From the NCBI GenBank assembly GCA_964291305.2, contig OZ219783.1, positions 1,488,001 through 1,552,000 of the forward strand: a stretch of 64,000 nt of DNA. Reading direction: 5' to 3'. The stretch comes from VXNF01 sp964291305 (GTDB taxonomy: Bacteria; Actinomycetota; Acidimicrobiia; Acidimicrobiales; CATQHL01). The position numbers were made by a program, and so were the translations under genes. Below, in pieces: positions 43,336 through 53,312 of the stretch; within the stretch, counting starts at the first letter, position 1, and each line of letters starts with the position of its first letter. A model generated the notes under the pieces. That model searched no databases. It was not told where the DNA came from and was given only the letters and a program-made list of their open reading frames with translations.

Positions 43336-44642
43336 GCCTCCTCCAGTGATGGTTCGAGCGGCAACCAGGGTTCACCGGCACTCAGATCCAGTGCGGTGGA
43401 AGTCAGGCGCCTTCGTGCCGCTTGATGATAGGCCCGAGCTAACTCTGCGCTCCCTGTGAGGTCGGCAAGTTCCGCCGACACGACCTTTCCCTTGCTCACC
43501 AAATCTTTCTGCAGCGCCAGCGAGTCCGCAGGCATCGGGGACTCGGGATGTAGCAGACACTCCCGAGTCGCCAGACCGGACTTGTCCAGCAGGCGCACGG
43601 CTCGTTTGCGTCCGGGTCGCCAGGATTTAGCCAGAGACCGCTTGTTCACCGGCCGGCCATCGATCTCCACCAACTTGTAGACGAGGCCGGCTGTCGGTGC
43701 CCCCGCACCGGCTACCAACTCAGTCCCTACGAGGTAGCCATCAGCTGGAACCGACGCCAGGCCGGCAATATCGTGCTCATCTAAGTCTCCAGAAAGGATG
43801 ATCTCGGTCCGCTCAGCGCCAAGTTCATCGAGTTGGCACCGAACCGCTAGCGCGGCAGCGGCCAAGTCACCGGAGTCGATCCGCAGCGCGCCAATTGTGG
43901 GGCCCGCCACCTCTACCGCCCGCCGCACTCCTTCGGCTACATCGTAGGTGTCAACTAGGTAGGTGCTAGTGGGTCCCAAGAGTTTGGCCTGGGCGACCAT
44001 GGCGGCCCGCTCATCGGTGTGCGCCAGGATGAAAGCATGCCCGATGGTGCCGCCGGTGGGTACGCCGAATCGCCTCCCAGCCTCCAGATTCGACGTGGCG
44101 TCGAACCCGCACACCCAGGCGGCACGGGCCGCTGCCGCCGCGGCCTCTTCATGGGTGCGCCGGCTACCCCCCTCAAGCAGCCGCCGGTCGCCGGCCGCTA
44201 CCCGCATCCGAGCCGCCGCGGCGGCGATGGCGGAGTCGTGGTTGAGGATCGACAACACCAGAGTCTCCAGCACGACCGTCTCAGCGAACGTACCGGTCAC
44301 GGTCAGAATCGGTGATCCGGGAACGTAGAACTCACCTTCGCGGTAGCCATAGATGTCGCCGGCGAACGAGAACTCCACCAAGCGCTCCAGGCCGGCCTCG
44401 GAAACAATGCCGGCCTCCCGCAGGAAGTCCAGTTCGGCTGGCCCGAAGCGGAAATCCGCCAATGCTGCCAGCAGGCGACCAGTTCCGGCTACGACCCCGT
44501 AACGGCGACCCGGCGGCAGGCGGCGACAGAACACCTCGAAGGTGGCCGGCAGGTCGGCCACTCCGGAGCGAAGTGCCGCATCGATCATCGTCAGCTCGTA
44601 CTGGTCGGTCAGCAGCGCCACCGAGGTGGCCGGAAAGCTCAC
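43332..44642 (-). CDS. pncB: Nicotinate phosphoribosyltransferase
   Basis: It converts nicotinate and PRPP to nicotinate mononucleotide. The 436-aa protein has TDQYELTM at residues 12-19, FEVFCRRLP, the GSRRTHEEAA motif and IDSGDLAAAA, which bind substrate and phosphates. Its GTG 44642 overlaps the stop of the M23 peptidase gene, and its stop overlaps pncA, making a three-gene coupled operon. Confidence 0.95.
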   Translation of the reverse strand: MSFPATSVALLTDQYELTMIDAALRSGVADLPATFEVFCRRLPPGRRYGVVAGTGRLLAALADFRFGPAELDFLREAGIVSEAGLERLVEFSFAGDIYGYREGEFYVPGSPILTVTGTFAETVVLETLVLSILNHDSAIAAAAARMRVAAGDRRLLEGGSRRTHEEAAAAAARAAWVCGFDATSNLEAGRRFGVPTGGTIGHAFILAHTDERAAMVAQAKLLGPTSTYLVDTYDVAEGVRRAVEVAGPTIGALRIDSGDLAAAALAVRCQLDELGAERTEIILSGDLDEHDIAGLASVPADGYLVGTELVAGAGAPTAGLVYKLVEIDGRPVNKRSLAKSWRPGRKRAVRLLDKSGLATRECLLHPESPMPADSLALQKDLVSKGKVVSAELADLTGSAELARAYHQAARRRLTSTALDLSAGEPWLPLEPSLEEA

Positions 44643-45829
44643 GGTAGGTACCCCAGCGGATCCACGGGCGAGCCGAAAAGGCGAATCTCGAAGTGTAGGT
44701 GTGGGCCAGTAGAGAGCCCCGTCGAACCGATGTTGCCGACCTGCTCAAGAGCAACCACTAGGTCGCCAGGACGGACGGTCACCTGCGAGAGATGCGCGTA
44801 CAACGACGAGAGCCCGCTTCCGTGATCGATCACGACGGTGTTGCCGTATCCACCCCACGGCCCAGCGCTGATGACCACCCCAGCGCGCGAGGCGTAGACC
44901 GGTTGCCCGTGCGAGTAGCCCAAGTCGATCCCTGCGTGTAGCCGGTAGCCGCCCAAGATCGGATGTAGCCGATTACCGAAGCCAGAGGTCACTACCCCTG
45001 CCGTGGGCCAGAGGAAACCGGCCGCTGAGCCCGCCCCCTCTTCCTGCGCCCGTACCCATTCCTCGGCTTTCTGGCGGTATTCCTCCACCTGAATGAAGCT
45101 CTCGAGGTCACTAGCCTCTCGATCCCAGGCAGCGAACTCCGCTTCTAACACTTGCCGGCGCTTGTCCAACTCGGCTTTAATGGCTGCGCGGGCTGCCCGT
45201 CGTTCCTCTAAGACCGCCAGGTCTGTTGCCAGGACTTCCTGCAGTCGCTCTACTTCGGCAATCGAGGCCGCAGCCTCCGCCAGAGCTGCGGCGTAGCGAT
45301 CCTCTGCTAGGCGGATCTGCTCGAGCAGTTCCCCGGCGTTGCCGTGCACCGCCTCCAGCAAGGCCAACCGACGAAGCCCGTGGGTAAGGTCGTCGGATCC
45401 CAGCAGGGTCGTCGTGCGCGCGCTTCCCGCTTGTAGGTACACCTCCACTAGCACTGCTTGTGCGTCACGCCGCACCTCGGCAATGTCTAGTTCTGCCCAG
45501 CCAATGGCGGCCTCGTTCTGGCGCTGGATGGCGATCTCCGCTCGCAACTGCTGCTCGGCCGCCTCGACCTGCGCCTCCTGGCGCGCTACCAGCTCCTCCG
45601 CCGCCCGGAGAGCCTTGACTACCTCTACGTCCTCGGCAGCCAACACGTCGATCTGGGCCTGGAGGGCGAGCTTCTCCTCCTCGACCCGCTCTAACTCGGC
45701 GCGCGCTTCGGCCACCGTCTCCTGGGCAGCACTCGGCAAAGCCACGGACAATGTCCCCAGCAGACTAATGAGGATGACAATCGACCGCCGCGCCGTCCGA
45801 TGCCCCGGTTCTCGCCCTGACGATCGCAC
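44639..45829 (-). CDS. M23 (LytM) peptidase with coiled-coil domain, EnvC/murein-hydrolase activator type
   Basis: The 396-aa secreted protein has a signal peptide (SIVILISLLGTLSVALPSAAQE), a long two-strand coiled coil at about 40-250, and a C-terminal LytM domain (about 280-396) with ITSGFGNR-type start, the metal motif HAGIDLGYSHG and the HLHFEI end motif. Zinc-binding His/Asp are intact, so it may itself hydrolyse peptidoglycan. GTG 45829 follows TACGCT by eight bases (leaderless). It precedes pncB-pncA with an overlapping stop, an unusual operon for a cell-wall gene. Confidence 0.9.
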   Translation of the reverse strand: MRSSGREPGHRTARRSIVILISLLGTLSVALPSAAQETVAEARAELERVEEEKLALQAQIDVLAAEDVEVVKALRAAEELVARQEAQVEAAEQQLRAEIAIQRQNEAAIGWAELDIAEVRRDAQAVLVEVYLQAGSARTTTLLGSDDLTHGLRRLALLEAVHGNAGELLEQIRLAEDRYAAALAEAAASIAEVERLQEVLATDLAVLEERRAARAAIKAELDKRRQVLEAEFAAWDREASDLESFIQVEEYRQKAEEWVRAQEEGAGSAAGFLWPTAGVVTSGFGNRLHPILGGYRLHAGIDLGYSHGQPVYASRAGVVISAGPWGGYGNTVVIDHGSGLSSLYAHLSQVTVRPGDLVVALEQVGNIGSTGLSTGPHLHFEIRLFGSPVDPLGYLP

Positions 45830-45837
45830 GTGGCCGC

Positions 45838-45843
45838 AGCGTA
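45838..45843 (-). promoter_or_regulatory. -10 box of a leaderless promoter (M23 peptidase operon)
   Basis: TACGCT is followed by eight bases and GTG 45829. Confidence 0.55.
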
Positions 45844-46125
45844 GCAAGCCGCTACTGCGTCGCAGGGCCTCGTTCGCAAGACTGCAAGTCAGGCGCCATG
45901 TGCCGTTGGCTGCATGGCCGGCGGCAATGGCCCCCACGAGGTATTCAGGGCTGGACGTTCCAGCAATGTCCCACTCCTATACTTGCGGCGTGCAATACGG
46001 TGCCGAAAGCGCGAACCAAGCCCAAGATGTGGCCGACCGCGGACTCCGCGTGTGCGCCGCGCCGTCAACGAGCCCTCAGCCCCAGCTCAGCTGAGTTCAT
46101 CGGGACTGAGCAACGAGACCTCCCA

Positions 46126-47553
46126 ATGAGCCTCGCGGCCGGGGAGATGTCCATCGAATCACAGGACCGCAGAGCGGTGCGCAATTTGCGATGCCAGGAG
46201 TTGCCGTCGCCACCGGGAGTTGATCCTCTAGCAGTCTTTGCCGGCGCCTCAGCCAACCTCCGGAGATTCCTCTGGATCCAGCCTGAGTTTGGGCTGACAC
46301 TCGTAGGCATCGGCACTGCCCTGCAGTGGCAACCGTCTAGCCACCGGCAGCGTTTCCGTCAGGCGGTCTACTTTGTCGAAGAGGTAGCACAACAACTGGC
46401 ATTAACCGGCGAGCAGGCTGAAGCTGAGCCAGGGCAAGTTCCCTCAGGGCCGATCATTTGCGGAGGATTCGCTTTCGACTCTCAACCTCCTCAGAGCCCG
46501 TCACGCTGGCAGGCTTTCGGTGCTGGGATGCTGGTAATACCCGAGTTGCTGGGAATCTGCACGCAGGGAAAGCATCGCTGGCTCGTGGTGGCACCAGCCG
46601 ACCTACTAGAGCAGGCGACCCAGCGGGCAACTCGGTCGCTACGGTCGGCCGTAGGGGATGTTGCCTCGTCGCTACCGCTTGCTCTGTTGGAACTAAACAA
46701 TCAAGCCGATGACGAGGCCTACCTGACTGCGATCTCGGCAGCCCTAGACGGTATTAAGCGCGGCGCTCTCGGGAAGGTCGTACCAGCTCGCCAGGTGACC
46801 ACGCGGCTCGCAGGTTCACCAGGCTGCAAGGCCACCCCTGAGTTTCTACGACGGCTCGCGGCCGGCTACCCGACTGCAACCACCTTTGCCATCGGTTGCG
46901 GGGACCTCACCCTTCTGGGCGCCACCCCCGAGCTACTGATTCGCACCGGCAGCGGTGCCGCCCAGGCCGATGCTCTGGCCGGATCATGCCCCCGCGTCAA
47001 TGACCCTTCCCAGGACGACGCCTTGGCTCGTGCAATGCTGGCGTGTCCCAAGGAACGCCACGAGCACGACACCGTTGTGCAACACGTGCGCCGCGCCATG
47101 GCCGCGACAGGGGTACAGCTGGATCCCAGCCTTTCCCAGCCTCAGGTACGCGCCCTGCCAGCCATACAGCACCTGTGCACACCGGTAAGCGGACAACTCC
47201 CGACCACTCCCGGCACGATCCTCAAACTTGCGGAGGCGCTGCACCCCACCCCTGCGGTTGCAGGCCAACCGACCGAGGCAGCGCTGGAGTTCCTGCGCCG
47301 CCACGAACCCGTCGACCGCGGCTGGTTCGCTGGACCTGTGGGCTGGACCGACCTGGCGGGCAATGGCGAGTTCTGGCTGGCGCTGCGGTCGGGGCTGTTG
47401 GATCCCGCAAGCAACGAGCTAACCCTTTTCGCCGGCTCTGGGGTCGTGGAAGAATCCGATCCCGCGGCCGAACTGCGCGAGACCGCCACCAAACTCCAGG
47501 CAGTGCCAGCGGTCACCGACGAGGCCCGGCTCGGGGACAGCGGCAGGCAGTGA
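46126..47553 (+). CDS. menF: Isochorismate synthase, menaquinone type
   Basis: It converts chorismate to isochorismate, the first step of menaquinone synthesis. The 475-aa protein has the chorismate-binding fold: ALGKVVPARQVT, TFAIGCGDLTLLGATPELL, ALAGSCPRVNDPS and CPKERHEHDTVVQHV, with HPTPAVAGQPTEAA and EPVDRGWFAGPVGW near the end. The N-terminus is uncertain: ATG 46126 and ATG 46147 are both possible. Its stop overlaps the menD GTG (GTGA). Confidence 0.93.
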   Translation: MSLAAGEMSIESQDRRAVRNLRCQELPSPPGVDPLAVFAGASANLRRFLWIQPEFGLTLVGIGTALQWQPSSHRQRFRQAVYFVEEVAQQLALTGEQAEAEPGQVPSGPIICGGFAFDSQPPQSPSRWQAFGAGMLVIPELLGICTQGKHRWLVVAPADLLEQATQRATRSLRSAVGDVASSLPLALLELNNQADDEAYLTAISAALDGIKRGALGKVVPARQVTTRLAGSPGCKATPEFLRRLAAGYPTATTFAIGCGDLTLLGATPELLIRTGSGAAQADALAGSCPRVNDPSQDDALARAMLACPKERHEHDTVVQHVRRAMAATGVQLDPSLSQPQVRALPAIQHLCTPVSGQLPTTPGTILKLAEALHPTPAVAGQPTEAALEFLRRHEPVDRGWFAGPVGWTDLAGNGEFWLALRSGLLDPASNELTLFAGSGVVEESDPAAELRETATKLQAVPAVTDEARLGDSGRQ

Positions 47554-49283
47554 GCGCCTACCAGTACTTCGGAGCTTTCTTCGAGGCGTTAGCGAACCGG
47601 GGAGTACGCCACGTCGTGTGCTCGCCAGGTTCTCGATCCGCGCCGCTTGTACTCTCCGCCCACGCCGAGCCGAGACTCAGCTGTTGGGTGCAGTTAGATG
47701 AGCGGGCAGGTGCTTTCTTTGCCCTGGGCCTGGCGAAATCCGGTGGTAACTGCGTCGCGCTGATCTGCACCTCTGGCAGCGCGGCTGCCAACTACCTTCC
47801 AGCAGTCACTGAGTCCTTCTACGACGGCGTACCCCTGATCTTGCTGACCGCCGATCGGCCGCCCGAACTGCGTGACCGAGGGGCCGGCCAGACAATCAAC
47901 CAGATTGGCCTTTACGGCACTCACGTGCGCTGGTCGGCCGACCTGCCGGTGCCTACCGAGGTGGATACCGACCACGCCCGCTTCACCGCGCATCGTGCGG
48001 TAACCGCCGCACTCGGATCACCCAGCGGTCCGGTGCACCTGAACGTACCGCTGCGCGAGCCCCTAGAACCACCAAGCTCGTGGCGGCATCCCGGCGATGG
48101 CGGCGGTGCTGGCGACGATCAGCCCCAGGCGCGACCGACCGGACCGGGAGCCGACCCCACTGAAGTGTCGGAACTGGCCCATTTGGTGCTCTCCCAGCCG
48201 CGGGGTCTCTTAGCAGTCGGGCCTTCGGACCTCGGCACGGCTGATGCGGTCGCCGTGAAACGCCTAGCTGCCCTGGCCGGCTGGCCGCTAATCGCCGATG
48301 CCGCCTCGGGTCTCCGCACGGGGCCAACCGAGGACGCCACAATCGTGGCAACCGGCCACCATCTAGCTACGAGCCCCGGGTTCTGGGAAGCACACCGCCC
48401 TGAGGTGATCGTCAGGTCAGGACATCCGACCGCCGGCAGAGCGTTACGGGAAGGACTGACAACCTGGCAGTCCGAGACCTGGCTCGTGGATCCGCTGAAT
48501 CGTTGGGAAGAACCCACTACTGTCCCAGTTGGCCGTTGGCGCAGCTCGATCGCTGCCCTGGCCCGAGAGGTTTTGGCCGAACTCGGATCTTTCGAGCGCT
48601 TCAACAACGCCTGGACTGCGTCTTGGCGCCAATCAGACCAAACAGCCCAGCAGGCGATCGACTCTTTGCTGACATCGGGGCCATTGCTTGAAGCGGGCGT
48701 GGCCCGCACTCTGGGTGAGGTGCTAGAACCCCCCAGCACGCTCTACGTCTCCAACAGCATGCCGGTGAGAGATCTGGATGCCTTCCTGGTGCCGCGCTGG
48801 AGAGCGCCGCGAGTAGTGGCACACCGAGGCACAAACGGCATCGATGGCGTGGTATCCGCCGCCGCGGGGCTGGCCGCCGCCGCGGGTGGGCGTGTTGTGC
48901 TGCTAGCAGGCGATCTGGCTTTACTCCACGACATCGGCGGTCTGGTTGGCGCCGTCCGGCTCGACCTGGATCTCACCATCGTCGTACCAAACAATGACGG
49001 CGGTGGCATCTTCTCGTTCCTTCCCGTTGCCTCAGCGGTCCCCCCTGCGGTCTTCGAAAAGTTCTTCGGCACGCCCCATCGGGTTGAGCTGGCGTCCGCG
49101 CTGACAGGGCTTGGAGTCAGGCACCAACGTATTACCGACGTTGCGACACTTAGAGAAGCACTGACATCCAGTGACACCACCGGCGGCGTCAGCGTCCTTG
49201 AGATCCCGGTGGACTGCCAGGCAAACATTGCCCAGCATCGGCTCATCGAGCAGACCGTTCGAGCGGCCATCGACGGCGACTGA
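47550..49283 (+). CDS. menD: SEPHCHC synthase (MenD), thiamine-diphosphate dependent
   Basis: It condenses isochorismate with 2-oxoglutarate. The 577-aa protein begins SAYQYFGAFFEALANRGVRHVVCSPGSRSAPL, the MenD family hallmark, with CTSGSAAANYLPAVTES and LTADRPPELRDRGAGQTINQ. The C-terminal TPP-binding motif is LLAGDLALLHDIGGL...VVPNNDGGGIF. GTG 47550 overlaps the menF stop. The frame is open further upstream inside menF with no similarity, so the short start is chosen. Confidence 0.96.
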   Translation: MSAYQYFGAFFEALANRGVRHVVCSPGSRSAPLVLSAHAEPRLSCWVQLDERAGAFFALGLAKSGGNCVALICTSGSAAANYLPAVTESFYDGVPLILLTADRPPELRDRGAGQTINQIGLYGTHVRWSADLPVPTEVDTDHARFTAHRAVTAALGSPSGPVHLNVPLREPLEPPSSWRHPGDGGGAGDDQPQARPTGPGADPTEVSELAHLVLSQPRGLLAVGPSDLGTADAVAVKRLAALAGWPLIADAASGLRTGPTEDATIVATGHHLATSPGFWEAHRPEVIVRSGHPTAGRALREGLTTWQSETWLVDPLNRWEEPTTVPVGRWRSSIAALAREVLAELGSFERFNNAWTASWRQSDQTAQQAIDSLLTSGPLLEAGVARTLGEVLEPPSTLYVSNSMPVRDLDAFLVPRWRAPRVVAHRGTNGIDGVVSAAAGLAAAAGGRVVLLAGDLALLHDIGGLVGAVRLDLDLTIVVPNNDGGGIFSFLPVASAVPPAVFEKFFGTPHRVELASALTGLGVRHQRITDVATLREALTSSDTTGGVSVLEIPVDCQANIAQHRLIEQTVRAAIDGD

Positions 49284-49288
49284 TCAGT

Positions 49289-50443
49289 GTGGCGCCTGAG
49301 GAACTAGCCGGTCCGGGGGCGGCGCTCTACAGCTACGCGCTGCCGCTGAGTGAGAGGCTCCGCACCAGTCACGGCCTACTGCAGACCAGGCGGGGCTTGC
49401 TGGTGTGCCTGCGCGATCACCACGGGCTAACAGGCTGGGGCGAGGCCGCCCCTTTAGCCGGATGGCACGGTCCAGACCTGCCGGCTACCCGCCAAGCACT
49501 GACTAGCTGGCTACGGGAGGCCGCTACTGACTCCGTGAGCTTCGAAGAGCCCAACAGGCTGGCGGTCCGCGCCGATGAGACACTGCAGAAGGTGCCCTGC
49601 GCTTGGGCGGCAGTCGCTGGCGCCGCCGCCGATCTAGCGGCCCGACAACGCGGCCTCAGCCTGGCTGCATACCTGTCAAACCAAGTTCCCGAGCGCGAAG
49701 GTGAACTTCCCAATGCGGTGGTCACCGCGGCTCTGCTACACGGTGAAACAACCGAAGCACTCACCAGTAATACCGCTTCGGCCGTAGCCGCCGGCTTCGG
49801 CACGCTCAAGCTGAAGGTTGGAGGCCGTCGCCTGGTTGATGACGTGGCTCGCATCGCTGCGGTGCGTGAGGCGGCCCCCGGAGTCGCGTTACGTCTAGAT
49901 GCAAACGGCGCCTGGGGAAACGGCACCACCGACGTCACCGAAGTCCGGGAGGCAGTTGAGGCGTTCGCAGGTTTCGCACCCGAACTGCTAGAAGAGCCCT
50001 GTCGAGGACTGGAGGCACTACGTCACTTGCAGCAATACACCGACCTGCCGATCGCCGCAGACGAGAGCCTGCCGCCACTGGCAGACCTGCCCCGGCATCT
50101 GCCGCTGGGCGTGGCCGTAGCCGTCCTGAAACCCTCGGCCCTGGGCAACCCCACCGCCGTGCTGCAGGCCGCCGCTGCGCTGGCCGAGACAGGTACCGCC
50201 GCGATCATCGGCTCATTCTTGGAGAGCGCCGTCGGGCTCGCGACCGCGGCTCACGTCGCAGTGGTGGCCGGCGGACTGGCAACGGGCCTCGGCACCGCTG
50301 CGCTGTTACAGCGCGATGTCTGCGAGTCGCTGGCTGTGCGACAGGGAGCCTTGTGTTTACCCACCGCTCCCGGTCTCGGGCTTCAGCCAACACTCACGGG
50401 TGACCTGCAACTCCTTGAGGTCTTCAACTCCGTAGCCAGATAG
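49289..50443 (+). CDS. menC: o-Succinylbenzoate synthase (MenC), enolase superfamily
   Basis: It dehydrates SHCHC to o-succinylbenzoate. The 384-aa protein shows the enolase-superfamily set: TLKLKVGG (Lys pair), RLDANGAW (metal Asp), LEEPC (metal Glu), AADESL (metal Asp) and a C-terminal Lys in LKPSALG. GTG 49289 follows the menD stop by five bases, so it is in the same operon. Its last codons lie in a short tandem duplication that also contains its stop. Confidence 0.92.
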   Translation: MAPEELAGPGAALYSYALPLSERLRTSHGLLQTRRGLLVCLRDHHGLTGWGEAAPLAGWHGPDLPATRQALTSWLREAATDSVSFEEPNRLAVRADETLQKVPCAWAAVAGAAADLAARQRGLSLAAYLSNQVPEREGELPNAVVTAALLHGETTEALTSNTASAVAAGFGTLKLKVGGRRLVDDVARIAAVREAAPGVALRLDANGAWGNGTTDVTEVREAVEAFAGFAPELLEEPCRGLEALRHLQQYTDLPIAADESLPPLADLPRHLPLGVAVAVLKPSALGNPTAVLQAAAALAETGTAAIIGSFLESAVGLATAAHVAVVAGGLATGLGTAALLQRDVCESLAVRQGALCLPTAPGLGLQPTLTGDLQLLEVFNSVAR

Positions 50444-50460
50444 ATAGAGCCAGATAGATA
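50434..50460 (+). repeat. 14-base tandem duplication across the menC stop
   Basis: AGCCAGATAGATA occurs at 50434 and 50448, one base apart. The first copy contains the menC stop codon TAG, and the second lies in the menC-menB spacer. Confidence 0.7.
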
Positions 50461-50493
50461 TGTAGCCACACTTCAGCAAAATAGGAGGCCCCC

Positions 50494-51429
50494 TTGAACT
50501 CGCCGAACGAGAACTCAGTATCCAGCGGTTCGCATTTATTTTCCGCGCCCCGCCCGCGCGGGTTCGCCGATCCGGCCGAGAGCCTTATCCGACCGGGCGC
50601 TGACTGGCATACCAACAGCGAGACGTATCATGACATCGGCTACGCCACCGCCGACGGCATCGCCAAGCTCACCATCTGCCGGCCTGAGGTGCGCAACGCC
50701 TTCCGCCCGCAGACGCTCTTCGAGTTAGCCCACGCCCTTAACCGGGCACGCGACGACGATCGGATCGGGGCGGTGATTCTCTGCGGTGCCGGTGATCTGG
50801 CGTTCTGCTCCGGCGGCGACCAGCGCATCCGAGGCGACGACGGCTACTTGGGCGACGATACGGTGGCCAATAAGGGAATCGGCCGCCTTAACGTGTTGGA
50901 CTTGCAAGTCCAGATCAGGCGCACCCCCAAGCCGGTGGTGGCCATGGTCGCCGGCTACGCCATCGGCGGCGGACACGTGTTGCACATCGTTTGCGACCTC
51001 ACCATTGCCGCCGACAATGCCGTATTCGGCCAAACCGGACCGCGGGTGGGCTCATTCGACGGGGGCTACGGGTCGGGCCTACTGGCACGCCATGTGGGTC
51101 AGAAAAAGGCCCGGGAGATCTGGTTTCTGTGTCGCCAATATGGCGCTGCCGAGGCACTCGACATGGGACTGGTCAACGCCGTGGTGCCGCTGGAAGATCT
51201 AGAAGTCGAGACGGTCCGCTGGTGCCAGCGCATGCTGGAACATTCGCCCCTAGCTCTACGAATGCTCAAGGCAGCCATGAACGCCGCCGACGACGGCCTT
51301 GCGGGCATCCAGCAACTGGCCGGAGACGCCACTCTGCTCTTCTACCAGACCCCCGAGGCTCAGCACGGCCGCGACAGCTACCTAAACCGAACTACACCCG
51401 ACTTTAGCCAATTCCCCCGCCGGCCCTGA
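50494..51429 (+). CDS. menB: 1,4-Dihydroxy-2-naphthoyl-CoA synthase (MenB)
   Basis: It cyclises o-succinylbenzoyl-CoA. The 311-aa crotonase-fold protein has VRNAFRPQTLFEL, FCSGGDQRIRGDDGY and AGYAIGGGHVLH, plus the MenB-type GPRVGSFDGGYGSG and REIWFLCRQY stretches. TTG 50494 has AGGAGG eight bases upstream. The N-terminal 35 residues are a variable extension. menE, menA and menH are not in the window. Confidence 0.95.
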   Translation: MNSPNENSVSSGSHLFSAPRPRGFADPAESLIRPGADWHTNSETYHDIGYATADGIAKLTICRPEVRNAFRPQTLFELAHALNRARDDDRIGAVILCGAGDLAFCSGGDQRIRGDDGYLGDDTVANKGIGRLNVLDLQVQIRRTPKPVVAMVAGYAIGGGHVLHIVCDLTIAADNAVFGQTGPRVGSFDGGYGSGLLARHVGQKKAREIWFLCRQYGAAEALDMGLVNAVVPLEDLEVETVRWCQRMLEHSPLALRMLKAAMNAADDGLAGIQQLAGDATLLFYQTPEAQHGRDSYLNRTTPDFSQFPRRP

Positions 51430-51467
51430 AAGCCACTGACTTTTGACACCCCCTGCCACCGGTGCGC

Positions 51468-53207
51468 TCAGCCGGCCTTGACGAGCAGTTCGCTGTAGTC
51501 GCTTGGCATCAGACAACTGTTATTTCTACTTGCTAAAACCTCCACAGGGCAGGGGTAGCGGAAGGTGACGGGATGCAGCGCGTCGCCCATCGACCACTTG
51601 CCGGGCGCCAGCGACGCCGGCAGCATGTACGATAGGTCCACCGGCCCGAGGTTCTCCAGCGCGGCGGCTATATCTGCTCGACTGGGATTAGGGCCAGCGT
51701 CGTAGAGGGCTCGCAGGGCGACCCGGTAAATACTGCAGATAAGCCCCAAAATTCCATACTTGTTGGTGTCGACAGGATCACGCGGGTCGAAGCTCTCGCC
51801 GCTTGGGGAGTTCTCTCGATACTCCCGCATGCACATCTCGTTGAAGGCCGACGGCTCCCAATCCGGATCGCGGAATCGGCCCTGATCGGTGGTCACTAAC
51901 AGAACTGTTCCGTCGTAGAGTTCGCCGGCAGCGGCTCCGCCGAAGGACAAGATTAGGTCGTTAACCACCTCGTTGCCCTGGTTGTTGAAGTCAGAGTTGA
52001 AGAAAGTGACATCCCCGGGCTTAAAGCCCTGGGCCATCATCTCGGTAATATATGCCGGCAGCGAGATGGCGTTGAGGGTGGGGAACAGCACATCCACTTC
52101 CTCCTCCAGCAAGCGTTGGACGGATTCAGCTATGCCGCCAACACAGATAGCCGTGCCGGCGCAGTCCAACACATCGAAGACCCGCACATCCACGCCAGCG
52201 GACCGCAGAGCCGCTACCAGGCTGCCTTCAACCGCTTCGGCCTCACCGGGCGTATTCGGAGCCACGACGCCCACCCGACGACCCTCAAGGACCCCCGAGT
52301 CGACGGCATATCTCACTAGAGCACGGAGAATCTCCTCCAGCGTGGTGGCGGTCGTGAGTAGCCGTCCACCACCACGGCGCAGATACTCCTCGGGCAAGGC
52401 TTCGTGGCCGATTAGGACCGAGTCGTGCTCTTCGGTGATACAGAGTTGGGCTGTGCCCGCAAAAGTTGTGGCGTTCATCACGATTACACCTTCGTGATCT
52501 TCGGTGGCTTCGATGCAGGCGGCGTTGCGCAGCGTGTCGATGTCCACACCGCCCGCACCAATCGCCAGCACCTCGACCAGCCTTAGGTCTATCTGGCGTC
52601 CCCAGACGCCGCCACAGCGATCGTTGACGATATGTGTGAAGGTGTCAAACATGACCGCCGGATCTCCGACATCGACGGCGAAACCGCTGCTTATAAGTTC
52701 CTCTAACTGCGAGCGCATGTGCACGAGCGTGATGGTCTCAGACTGAATGCCCGGCCCGGTTGCCCTGAGTTCCTCCGCCGGCGGGTCGTGGGGCAGGCAG
52801 AAGGAGTCAAGCGAAGTGAACGGGTGGTTGCGGTCAAAGCCACGCTGGAAATCTGCAAAGATGCCACCGCGAGGATCATCATGGAAGTTGCGAGGCGTAC
52901 CGCTTTCGTTGCCGTTCTCCGTGCCCGGCATGTCGGGAGTTTCACCTTCGGCGATCTCCGCTAGGGGCTCGGGTGCCGTGGGCACGGTTTCGAACTCCGA
53001 CGTCTCCCCCGACCCTACGACCTCCTCACCGTCAGCATCACCTGCGGTATTTCCCTCGGGCTCAGTCATGCTGTCAGGCGGAGTCGACGAGGCACCGGTG
53101 GAGGCACCACTTCCGCAAGCCATGGCCAGCAGGCCGGCCGCAACTGCGGCGGCGCAGACACGAACTGAAACACACCCTGAAGCAGATTTTGGTCTCACAG
53201 GTTCCAA
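51468..53207 (-). CDS. Lipoprotein substrate-binding protein of a branched-chain amino-acid-type ABC importer
   Basis: The 579-aa lipoprotein has a signal with LLAMAC (Cys31), an Asp/Glu/Ser-rich linker to about residue 130, and a large type I periplasmic binding fold (CGGVWGRQIDLRLVEV, RRVGVVAPNTPGEAEAV, ...GFKPGDVTFFNSDFN). It is divergent from the LivF/LivHMG genes 106 bases away, which form the membrane and ATPase parts. It is longer than typical LivJ/LivK, because of the linker and extra loops. The ligand is unknown. Confidence 0.85.
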   Translation of the reverse strand: MEPVRPKSASGCVSVRVCAAAVAAGLLAMACGSGASTGASSTPPDSMTEPEGNTAGDADGEEVVGSGETSEFETVPTAPEPLAEIAEGETPDMPGTENGNESGTPRNFHDDPRGGIFADFQRGFDRNHPFTSLDSFCLPHDPPAEELRATGPGIQSETITLVHMRSQLEELISSGFAVDVGDPAVMFDTFTHIVNDRCGGVWGRQIDLRLVEVLAIGAGGVDIDTLRNAACIEATEDHEGVIVMNATTFAGTAQLCITEEHDSVLIGHEALPEEYLRRGGGRLLTTATTLEEILRALVRYAVDSGVLEGRRVGVVAPNTPGEAEAVEGSLVAALRSAGVDVRVFDVLDCAGTAICVGGIAESVQRLLEEEVDVLFPTLNAISLPAYITEMMAQGFKPGDVTFFNSDFNNQGNEVVNDLILSFGGAAAGELYDGTVLLVTTDQGRFRDPDWEPSAFNEMCMREYRENSPSGESFDPRDPVDTNKYGILGLICSIYRVALRALYDAGPNPSRADIAAALENLGPVDLSYMLPASLAPGKWSMGDALHPVTFRYPCPVEVLASRNNSCLMPSDYSELLVKAG

Positions 53208-53312
53208 GCTAGACGAATTGATTAGCCTTACCAGTCACTGCCGGCTCGACCCGATCGAATCGTCTTCAGCAAATTTCCGATCCGGGCCGCCCCATGGGGC
53301 AGACTTTCCTCG

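Noticed and set aside
45990..46094. 34-codon leaderless open frame upstream of menF (GTG 45990, TATACT six bases before)
   Set aside because: The -10 box looks good, but the peptide has no recognisable features. The box could simply be the menF promoter with a leader.
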